From NCBI GenBank assembly GCA_907163375.1, contig CAJQUW010014747.1:310001-374000 (forward strand): a DNA stretch of 64,000 nucleotides, in the 5' to 3' direction. The position numbers and the translations under genes are program-made. This DNA is from Prostheceraeus crozeri (lineage: Eukaryota > Platyhelminthes > Polycladida > Euryleptidae). The notes beneath the pieces were generated by a model. The model did not search any database and was not told the origin of the DNA. It saw only the letters and a program-made list of their open reading frames with translations. This document shows, in pieces, positions 42,801 through 54,800 of this stretch; positions within the stretch are counted from its first letter, which is position 1; every line of letters begins with the position of its first letter.

Positions 42801-45800
42801 TCTTAATTGCATCAGAGAACTAAATGCTGCTTAATGACAGCGAAAATCTTTTTTCATATTATTGTAAGTGACTGAATTGATTTTAAAGAAGCTTTTCATG
42901 CAGGTGCAACGTTTATTTTTTATCAATTTTTATTTGACAAATGGGGAAACCTCCGTGGCGAACCTCCGTGGGAAACCTGTCTCAACCGGACCATCGCAAT
43001 TTTAAGGGAGAGAGAGAGCAATATTGAAATAAAAAAGCACTTGATGAATGAGGAGGTTGTGACACTGGGTTTCGGATTATGTTTCATGAAGCAGTTAAGT
43101 TCGCGATTTAAAGCTGCCGGGACAATGAGTTCCATTGATGAATTGTTCTAGGGAGATAACTATCCTTAGAGTGTTCTAGGGAGTTTTCAGAATGCATTGC
43201 ATTTTATGATGACAGAACAAAGATTTGGTTATTTGCAGAGAATTAATTAGTAATAGCATGTAGGGCCTAGAGATTAATAGAACCGCATAGACGAACTGAT
43301 GGTTGCTTTCTGGAATAGATGAATTACGGAGTTCAGTGGGATATCCCCAAATTTTCCTTTATAATTGCTAAAAATAACTTATGAAAGTGAAAGGGAAAAT
43401 CGCCATTGGGGTCAATTTCAGCTTGCCCTGCTTGTTCAATAATATTGTTGGTTTCATAGATAAATGGGATTAGTGTGCGTTTCCAGACTCACACCAATTT
43501 TTTTTTTTTGAGTTTCCAACTTCATTGTTATACAAGTTGATGCATTTTCGCACGGTGTAAGTGAAATTCATTATTTTATTGACCTTCAAATAGGTGCACT
43601 TATTCAGCCAGTGTGTAACAAGAGATATTGCATAGCACAAAATTATCTATATTTTCAGAGATTCGATGGGACTGGGTAAAACACTTCAATGCATCGCTTT
43701 GATATGGACATTACTGAAACAAGGAGTGTATGGAGGAAAGTCCGTAGTGAAACGATGTCTGATCGTCACACCGGGTAGTCTAGTGAAGGTTAGTAAGAAT
43801 TCTTTCAACATGAATTGAATGATCATCGTTGTTTGTGTGAAGTGGGAGCCTCTTTTCTAGAATTGGTCACGAGAATTCTCAAAATGGCTTGGCGATCACC
43901 GCTTGTCAGTTTATTATGGAGGAGTTGACACCAGAGTTGAGGATTATGCAAAATTTCCGACACAACCAGTTCTTGTTCTTTCGTATGAGATGTTTCTGCG
44001 TCATTCCGAGATCTTATCTGGTTTGTCTTTCGACTTGCTCATTTGTGACGAAGGGCATCGCTTAAAGAATTTGGACTCCAAGACAACTTCGGTATGTATT
44101 TGAATGCGTGTTCTCATGTATCATTTATCTCAAATATTTCATTTTATGTTCTTCAGGTTCTACACGCACTCGCAACACGTAGGAGAGTGATTCTCACGGG
44201 AACACCGCTTCAGAATGACTTGGAAGAACTTTACTCTCTCGCAGAGTTCAGTAATCCCGGAATCCTAGGTAGCTGCTTATCGATAATAGTACAAGTGCAA
44301 ATTATCCCCGAGTTGATCCGCATGAGTCATGCCTCCCATTTCTGGCACCCCATGACAGCGATTTTTGCTTATGTACACATTTTCGCTACACTGTTGGCGT
44401 TTTTCCGTAATCCCCTGCGAATAGCGCGGAACCATAGGCAGATTCAGACTTGATGTCGAATGTACAAAAACGTTAACCGCTTCTCGTCTTCAAGCTTTTG
44501 ATTGAGTCTAGAGGAGTTCATTCCGTTGTGTTGAAATATTCCAAAATTTCCTGTGCTTGAATGACCTGTGGATCAAGCTTCGGCCGTGATTAGACCATGT
44601 TCCGTGAAAATTTCTCAAACGGACTTCGGATGCGAAGCGTCAAATTCTGCATCGCATTGGCTATTGAAAAATCTTACTCCCTATTAGTCCGGCAGCCAGA
44701 GCGAGTTTCTGCAGGGAACGAGGCCAAAAGTGAGACTTCCACAGAATGATATACACCCTATGCCTACTACGAATCGGCACGTCTGCCGAGTTCTAGTGAG
44801 TTCCTCTTCTTATCAGACACGATCAAAGAAAAACATATGTAAATCCAATGAGACGCAGATTGCAGCTTTTGGCTAAAATGAAATTTTGTATGTTTTCTCT
44901 GATTAAACGAAAAGTACTAAGCCTAGAGTCAAAATTTTTGGCATGGAATGTCTTCAGGTCATTTCCTATGATGTGCATGTGCTTTTATCATGCATCTAAT
45001 CGGCATTGTATGTGAGAATGTGGTTGAATGTGGATAAAATTGCTCAAAATGGTTGTGTTTGCCGACATTAAGAGGCTGGCCAAATCTAAATGCGTTTCAC
45101 TATATAGACAGGCGTGCATGAAAATGAAAGAAAATTATCTGAAGACATTCCATGCCAAAAATTGTGACTCTAGGCTTAGTACTTTTCGTTTAATCAGAGA
45201 AAACATACAAAATTTTATTTTAGCCAAAAGCTGCAATCTGCGTCTCATTGGATTTACATATGTTTTTCTTTGATCTTGTCTGATAAGAAGAGGAACTCAC
45301 TAGAACTCGGCAGACGTGCCGATTCGTAGTAGGCATAGGGTGTACATCATTCTGTGAAAGTCTCACTTTCGGCCTCGTTCCCTGCAGAAACTCGTTCCGG
45401 CTGACGGACTATATGCCGGAGATCGCGTTTTTGAGCTTGAAGATGCCCGTGTGACTGCCCACCATGGTTGTGAAACGTCTTGATCAGCCTTCCTGTAGCA
45501 CTATCCACGTCGACTAGCTTCTCCGCCTTAGCCTTGATACTTGATCGAGCGACGATGTCATTTTTGAATTAAGCGGTAGTTTTAGACTCGTTGCTATTAT
45601 CCTCTCAGAAGTTAGGTTATCGAAAATTGAAGACCCTGAATTAGCCGATCATGGCCACCGATACCTGCCAAATTTTCACTTATGTCTATGATACGAACCT
45701 AGCTCAATCACACCGCATTCCTCTTCTATCAACATCCAAGCACATCGTGCTGTTATTGTCTCTGTCTCTCCCATCATTACTGATTGTCTGCTTGCTGAGA

Positions 45801-48800
45801 TAGCGTCAGTCCTTCGCAATCCTGCTGAATCTTCCACTGTGGATGCCGAGCTACAAGTGCAGTTCGTCCACAATTGAATATTGCAGAAATTGTAAGAGCG
45901 TCAAATCATCAGCATATGCGATGGTTTCAGAGTTATATCAAGCGTACTTTGTGTCATCCGTTGCCATAGAAAATAATTTAAGACCACGGGCTTCAAATAT
46001 AATCACTTATCTTTCAAAGAAATTCCAAGCTTGATAACACGCATCCAAAACGAATTTCCATACCATTCTATCAAGGGCATCGGACAGATCATTAGCAAGA
46101 ACACGTGCATTAGCTGTATATGCAATAGTAATTACAACATCCTGTCGTACATCAATGTCAGTATAAAGATATAGTAGCAAATGTAAAACTAACTTTATTA
46201 TAGACATTTTAGCAATGAAATATATGAATCAAAAGCTGATGTTATCTCTTTTGAAGAAACAATTATCTATGAAATCAGGCTCATGAAATAAATTTCACCC
46301 AAAAATGGATCAATGTTTTAGATGCATGTTATGTTCGAAATCTTCTTCTATCTTAGTCCGACAACAAACCCGCATGTTTCATGTTAAACATTTTGCATTG
46401 AAGCGGTCATGTTAACCTGGGGAAGCGAAAACGTTTTGCAAGTATGGCTCGAGGAACTAAATCCAACATAAAAATTACGATGCGGCTAATAAAATTGTTA
46501 CAATTGACACCGCTGAGACGATGGCTCACAAAAATGTGCTGCTAATAGAACAGCCATTGAGAGAGAATGCAGTTTTTCTGCAGTCACTGCCTCTCGAACT
46601 GGAGATCTCTGTCGTGTGATATGCAAGCAGTGTTTCCATGCAATGCGACTTTTACTGAGTCAGTTAATGACCCAACTGATAGATTGATTATGGCAAGGCT
46701 ATGAGTTCCTCCTAGACAGAAAGGGTTGGTGTCAAGAAGGACATCCGGCCGAATAGATTGCTATAAAGTTATTTTGGTTTCGAATTATAATAAGGGCAAG
46801 GTACAGTCCAGTATTCCCAATGGGCTTCTTCATCTGCCTAGGGTAAAAGGAAGGATAGGAGAGGCTGTACATACCATAGTTCCCGCGATCATGGAATGTC
46901 CTGGAATCGTCGCAGTTCTTCATTCTGGAACATAGTTATTCTCTGTTAACTACCTGACGTATTTCAGTGTGCTGTAATTTCATAGGAAAATCGCTTTTCA
47001 TATTGGGTGTAAGTAAATCGCTACTTCTACTCAGTAGGTATATGTCACATTGCAACAGTTAAGGGATTAACTCCGAATTTAAGGTGAATGACTCCGAATC
47101 AATTAGACTGCGATGATTATCCATCCCCAGTTGCACGCCCTGTGTCTACTGTTAAGGTTGAAGATAACTGACACTGCCTTGAAAAGTCGTAGATGCTGGA
47201 CCCAGGTGCTTCAGGCATCGGGCTTTTCAGGCATTACTTGAAAAATTAAGCGGCACCTTCTGATAGTGGCAACTGAGCTTATTGGTTCCAATTTACAAAG
47301 GCAAGGAGGACATTGGTTCAAAATCAGATGGAACAAAAATACACTTCGACCATGTAATGAAGATTTGGAAGAGAGGATCCGTAATGTCGTTGAAATAAAC
47401 GAAGTGCAGTACGACTTAATGCGTGGTAAAGACCACAAACGCAGTTCTTCTTCGGCAGTTCGAATTCCTTACCGATCCTATTAATGTCAGCCCCAAATTT
47501 GCTCTTCTTTTAAGAAAATTTACAGACTTTCTGATGTCCTCGGCATGTTTTGTTCTTCTGTTTTGAAACCATCTATATGGCAAAGCATTTCGGAAAAGTT
47601 GGCTTTTATTTGAATTGAATAAGTTCTTGCCTCCTGAAGGGATGGATGCTTATTTCTTGTTCAATTCTCGGTTATGATTCGAATTTAGTCCAGTTTCTCA
47701 TTTATCTTTTAAAGTCCTTGTTGGCACCTGACAGGACAGATAAGCAACTTTTGTCTCAGTGTGTGCATTTAATTTGCTGGATGACTAATTAATGAATTGC
47801 ATGTACGAGATTGATGGATCGATATAATGTACGAATCTAACTAATCATGCAGCATGCTTCGACATTTTCAATGCTTTTTCTATGTGTCTGTATTACTGTA
47901 TTGGTTAATCTGTATTGATGTACAGGTGTTCATCTGACAAATTGACTGTAAGTGGAAGATCATGATTAGTACCATAAACATATTCGTGAATTGTATGTAA
48001 ATTATTCTCCTGAAATAGGAGCAACACTTTAGATTAGAAATAATATCGGACTCAACAATTTAAAAGTAATCATTGTTCTTTTCAGGTACAGTGACATCAT
48101 TTCGTCGTGTATATGCAGACGCTATTTTGGCTGGGAGGCAACCTGATGCGAACAAAAGTGACCAGACACTTGGAGAGTATCGGGCACGTGAACTTGCAAG
48201 AATTACCAACTCCTTCGTTCTGAGAAGAACCCAAGAAGTGAACACGAAATATCTTCCACCTAAAGGTACTAGTACATTAATTATTTCATCTGGGTTTTGG
48301 AAATGTATCTTGATGATGCCAAGTAGGTTTAGAAGAACCATGTAAGTGAACATATAGATAGTATCATTCATGTGCTTGAATTAACAATTACACATAAACA
48401 TGATTTCTGTCTACTGTTGTCTTCATTTGTTCGAACTTACTGTTCTACAAATGATGATTCAAAAGTTAGATTCCAAATTTTTTTGAAAACTTTCACCGAA
48501 CATTTTTACTTCGTTTTCTAGCCTTTCTACCAGATAAATGATTATATTTTTCCTCAAAAATGAATTTTAACTTAATCACACCTTAAAGACTTCATATTAT
48601 GATGACATTCATTTTCTCAATGCGTTAGGATTTGCATACTTGTGATTTCTTCAAATAGTATTTAAGGATTTGACAAACGAATCACATCAATCACTCATTT
48701 ACTCACATATACGTACATTCGAGTGTGCTTTTCCGTAATATACAGCTGTAGATCACTCACTCACTCCACGGTTTTCCGTCTTCTTTTCCTCGTGTTGCAA

Positions 48801-51800
48801 GGGTTGGACGTCCGCAAATGTCGATTTGGCTTGATGGCATTTCTCCACACCGTCCGATCCGAGGGGTCGACGGAGGATAGATTCCATTTTCGAAGATCTT
48901 CTTTGATGTTGTCAAGCCAACGTTTCTTTGGTCGGCCTCGTGGATTCTTTCCTGAGAGTTCGATGGTCTGAACTTTCTTAGGCCAGTCGGCTTCATCCAT
49001 GCGTTGTACATGTCCATACCAACGTAGCCTTCTCCAGCGCACACTATCTTCAAGTCGATGAATACCAAGCCTAGACCTTAGCTGATCCATAGGAACTCGA
49101 TCAGATAGGCGCTTGGAGCAGATCCACCGCACCATTGCGTTGTCATTACGGCACAATCGGTTTTGCTCCTCGATGTTGACTGGCCATGTCTCGGTTGCAT
49201 ACAACAGAACACTTCTCACACACATGGAGTAGACATGACCTCGGCTGCTGAAGGGGATGTCTCTGTTCGTAAGTATGGGAATGAGCTCACGAAAGTTCTT
49301 CCATGCCAGCTGAATTCTCAGTCCAGCAGCCTCACTGCAGCCACCTGATTGTCCTAACATATCACCCAGGTAACAAAATGCAGGCACAACTTCATAATCA
49401 GCATCACCAATACGAAGCTTACTAGCGGTCGGTTTAGGAGCTTGTGCAGCAACACCACGGCACTTTTTACAAGAAAAGCTAGGATCTGTCTTCAAAGAAC
49501 CTTTAACTCCAGAGCATTTATGATGTATCCATCTCTTGCATCGTGCGCAGTAGATTGAATTACTACCAACCCCACGATGGCATACACCACATGGAAATTT
49601 GCTCGATTCTTTCAGCACTCGGTTTTCGGAACTCGTGCTATGCAGGATCTTCGATTTCTTTACGTTGACACGTAGCCCATGCGACTCTAGACCACCTTTC
49701 CAGTGGGCAACTTTCTGTTCTAGCTCAGCCAGATTGTCGGCAGCAATGACCAGGTCATCCGCGTAGAGCATTTCCCAGGGGCATCCTGTACGAAAATCAC
49801 GTGAGAGCGCCTCCATAACAATAACAAATAACAAAGGGCTCGAAACGTTAGATAATTGTTGAATTAGCACATTTTATTACTATGCACTTTACATGTAGTG
49901 TGTATATGTGTATGTGTACATTGTAAATGTATAATTAACTCCACAATTTAGGCTTGCTCCAGTTGTGATATACACTCCTGACACTATAGGAATGACAAGT
50001 GCATGTGTAATGTATGTATCCTATCCAATGTAATGCGTGATGTTGTTCTCCCCAAAACTGGAAGGAATTTTCTCGAGGGGGTCAAACTTCTCGTTCGTAG
50101 TGTTCATCTGTTTTGCGGCTGTCCCAAAGACACACGATACAAATGAATTTTATAAGACCGGTTGCATTCCCATGTGGAACCCCATCATTTTGAAGTCACC
50201 AGAAACTTCCCATTTATCCATGATGGAACAAATGCTTGACGTCTGAGTAACTCTCTTTCAATTTATCAGAGCAGTGAAATAATGTCTGGTCAGCTGACAG
50301 TGGCCATTTTGACCCACTTGGACTCAGAATGCGCCGGGACCACCGCCATACGTTTCAGTTTGGTCGACTACACCTCTTGGAAAGGGATTTTACATTTGTG
50401 CCTTCTTTTTTTTTGTCCACCAAGAACTAGTCGAATGCATTTATTTTTTACAAACAATTGCTGTTCATCTATTTATGTAGAATTGCTAAAATCATTTGTG
50501 CACCAGGTCACAGTGCAGTGTGTCAACGAGTCAACACGCACTTTCTCTTGAGAAGGCTAAATTCATCGGAGCTTCTGAAATCTCCTGACTAGCAGAGGAT
50601 GGATTAGATTCCTTCCTTCTTTAGATAGAAGTTTGATTTCCTTTTTTTGTTGACCGGTAAGCTTCAACTATTTTCCCGTGCTTCTACAACTCCACCAAAT
50701 ACATGTAATAGGTTGTTTTTTTATAATCAGAGTAAATACAATATACAGATATGCTTTTCTATCTTAAACCGTAAACCGGGATGGTATTGGGAGCCTGTAG
50801 GTCTAAGTGCAAGCGTTACTATCAATAGAAGAGCGAAAATTTGGCACAGTCATTATTCAGGCTAAAATGAGTTCGAATCTTGCTACTTCGCTTAAGCTGT
50901 AACTCCGAATAAGCGGGAAAGAAATCTCGCTCCAAACCGTCCCGCTTATTCGGAATGCACTTGTTTTTGTTAGGTGAGCCGACAGCGTCGTTGTTGTTGA
51001 ATTACACTCATAATCTACTTATGTAGCGCTTCACACCTACACTAGGGAAGTAGACTCTATAAATGCTCTGAATCATGCACTTACGTCAAGTTCAAATTAA
51101 GTCAATTATTTGTCCAGTTGCAGCAATGTTGACAGTGACTCGTCACTCGAAACATCAAAATAAAATTGTAGTGCACGAATGAAACTGATGTAAAGCCTTT
51201 CTGCGTCCAAGATGTTGAATGTTGCCTTTTAGTTGAGTCAGTCATTTTCTGTCGACCCTCAGACCTCCAACTTAATCTCTACCATGAGGCTCTGCACTCC
51301 AAGACAGTGACGAAGTATCTTCAAGATGCTCTTGGTGGTGTCCAAGTAAATTCAGCTGATCATCTAGCTTGCATAACGGTATTGAAGAAGTTGTGTAATG
51401 ACCCGAGTCTTCTGTGGCAGAACTCCGAAGCTATAGACACCAGTGTGAGTTCATGGAAGTCTCTTCACGATGGAGTTATATTGCTTTGATTACTATTGTA
51501 CCTTTCAGGAGTCTTCAATGCATAATTTCACCAGGGAGTTATCAGCACATTTTCCTAATAATTACGATCCTGATTCATTTAAATTGATACATTCTGGAAA
51601 ATTGTGGGTAGTTGGACAGATGCTGGTAGCTCTAATGGGAACTTCAACAACAGACAAGATTGTCCTTGTTTCCAATTATACACAGGTTCGTGGAAATATC
51701 AAACGTCTTTAATAATTTGGAATTTATATTTTTCTCTTATTTCAGACATTAAATGTTCTACAGAAACTTTGCTCTTTCTTGGAGCTAAGTTGTCTCCGTT

Positions 51801-54800
51801 TAGATGGGAAAACACCTACGCAGCAACGACAGAAGGTCGTAGAACACTTCAATACTCGAAATCATCCTGATAGTAAGTTAGCTTATTCATTGAGCAGATT
51901 TAGATACAAGTGTTCGGTTTAGAGCGACACCTGATTCTCAGCGATCCCAGACATTCGTAAAATTCAGGAAAAATTCTGTAGAAAGAGTTTTCCAGAACTG
52001 CATGAATCTGGCAGGGGCGAAGAATAGGCTAGTCCTAGATTCTGGAATATTTGATGCATAGACCGCAACAGCATAGACGAAGCTTGTTTTATATCATTCG
52101 AAGGAAAGTGTTTTTGGCTGCTCAAGATCATTAGTTCTTTGTTCTCAAAACTTTCGGACAAATAATGAAGAGGATATGCGATAAATGCAAGGTCACGAAT
52201 ATGCCGTTCAGAGACCTTCAGCCTAATAGTCATCTTATGGTGCCTTGTGAGATACTTAAATAACTTTAAAAGAATATATTAAATTTCTTCTGTTTTTTTA
52301 TACAACGAAGTTTTTATCCCAGGTTATGACATGATTAATAAGTGCCATTACATAAATGAATTATTTCAGCTTAGTTAGAGCAGGTTAGAACATCGGCTTT
52401 CAATGTTGGCTATTTCCCCAGAATACAGCTTTTGAATCAAAGTCTGAGGGAAGACGACAAGCCTGTACACCAGATGTGTCCCTCAGCAGAAGATTAAAGG
52501 CAATGACGAAGAAAAGTGGGGATGATAATGCAATTATAGCTACATAAGTAGGCGAACACAGAGACAGTGAAAATAAGAAGGTTAAGTGAATAGACAGATG
52601 TTGGGATGCAATATTTACAATGACTAAGCATGAACTACGATATAATTCGTAGAAGTAGAAATGGAATTAGCGAAAAATGACAATATGCTAATGCAGTGAT
52701 GATTATGAAAAGTGGAAAATGTTTCATTTTAATGAAATTTTATAAAATTGCTGATGGGTCATTCCACCACGATTCATACAATGGCATGTGGCACTTCGAT
52801 GTCGCTCAGTTTCGGATATATGTTTACTATGCAATATAGAACACCAAATCTGAAATGTTAGTTTCCAATTTCGAATTAACTTCTACTGCTGCATTAGCTT
52901 GTGATGAAGGTCAATGCTTAAGTGAATTTCAATGGGTACCTGGCATGTACATGTAGAACAGAGCTACATGGCTCCAGGGATAGTAAGAAAGCAGGGTCCG
53001 CGGAAGTGTCTTAAAAAATGAGCTAATCTCCCATCCCAACTCTACATATCCTTGCTGCCAGCAATGCCTATGATGATTGTGCTGCTGTACATTAGCATGG
53101 TTCACATATGTGATCTCAAGCGGCAATACAGAAAGCTTGGCGTTTGGAAAGTCGTGATTTTTCAAAAAATGCCGAAAGCGACTTTTCAAGACAATCTAGT
53201 TTTTTCTTTATGTCATTTTTGACTCCATATTGATGCTGAAACTAAGAAGCATGCCCGATTACTTGTTAGAAGAAATTGTATCAGGTGACCGATGGTTGAA
53301 GTGGCATAAACTAGCAAATTTTGAATCTACACGTTTTTAATAAATGATGTCGTTATTACATAAGTACGAGGGCTGTTCAACAAGTTCGTGCCAAAGCTAA
53401 TTCAGTCAATACGAAAGAAACATCAATCTATGATTGATGAGCAGTGAATAGTGATGTTCTGTTTTTCAACTTGTAACGGTTCTCACTTACAATCGTGGAC
53501 ACAAATGGTCTATGAGGAGGAACTACAATCGCTTCAAGGAGGCTCAACAGTCAGTCGAAGACGGAGAGGGCCGCCCATCCATGTTCCAGAATAATTCCTA
53601 CCTCATCCTCCTTGTAGTCCGCATTAATCACCACGTGACTTCCCTCAAATCACACGACAGTTGAAAGGAAGGCGATTCAAAGATGTCATCGAGTTGAAGC
53701 AAGCCTTTGAGAAGGCTCTCGCGGAAACGTCAGCGAATTTCGTCAAGGGAGCTTTTGGTGCAAGGTTGGACCTTGGGTTTTGGGTCCACCTTGGGTAGGT
53801 GATACAAAACTTGGGTTTTCTATTAATGCTGCGTATATGAAAATTAAGTCATAAAATTCATTTTTTTTAATTTGAATCCTAGGATAACTACATGACAAGA
53901 GCATGAAGCTCTGCTTTTTTAACAAAACCCCACTCAATTCACAGAATATTTCAAATAAGAAATACTTGTGGTTGTTAGCTATTTCATCATGGGGAAGACA
54001 ACACCGCGCGTTGAAAGTTCGTACTTATGTTGTGACTAAACAAAAACGATGGCAATCTTCGCCGACATGGCGACGTACCAAATTACGACATCAGTCAGAT
54101 TCATGTAGATCAAAGTGTGATTCATTTGAACACAAGACAACTTTCCATTCGTCAGGAGACTCAGATAAACCAACAGTTGTGAGACCATTGTATTGTATAG
54201 TAGACCAGTAAGTCAATAGTTGAAAACGTTAAGTTGTTGTGTTGTAGCAAAGTATTCCCTTTGATAGATGCTTTACATGAAACAGCTGCATTACTGTCAT
54301 GTTGTAATAATGTAAATAACTTACGATTCACTCTGTATCGCTGGATATTTCCCGAGGGAGACCCACGAATCATTTTCTAATGGACCCTAGTAGATTATAT
54401 TTTTTCGACAGATTTTCGATCTTTTTAAAAATTTTCTCGATAGCAAATATTTTCCACCGGTATCAATGCTGCCTTGCAACTGAATGGTAAACATCATAGT
54501 CAAGAATCTCATATATAGGCTACCCTCCTTTTTGAATCGTAGACCTACTGAGAAACTCTCATATGTGTCTCATCATATTTCAGATCGTTGCATATTTAGG
54601 GTAGCACAATTGTTAAATCACCTATGGATAAAATAGTTCAGCTTTTCATTTATAAATGGAAAATATAAATAGATATATATAGCACGACTTCGACCGACTC
54701 AATTTCATGTAATTTGTAGTTTAGTTTCTAATTATTTCAAATATTCACTTTAGCAAATTGAAATTAAAAAGTGAAGGATTCCCAATGAGTAGAGAGCAGT

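Noticed and set aside
45676-46207. Frames in the large RAD54B intron with reverse-transcriptase-like look
   Set aside because: No catalytic motif could be found and the resemblance was a few residues only.
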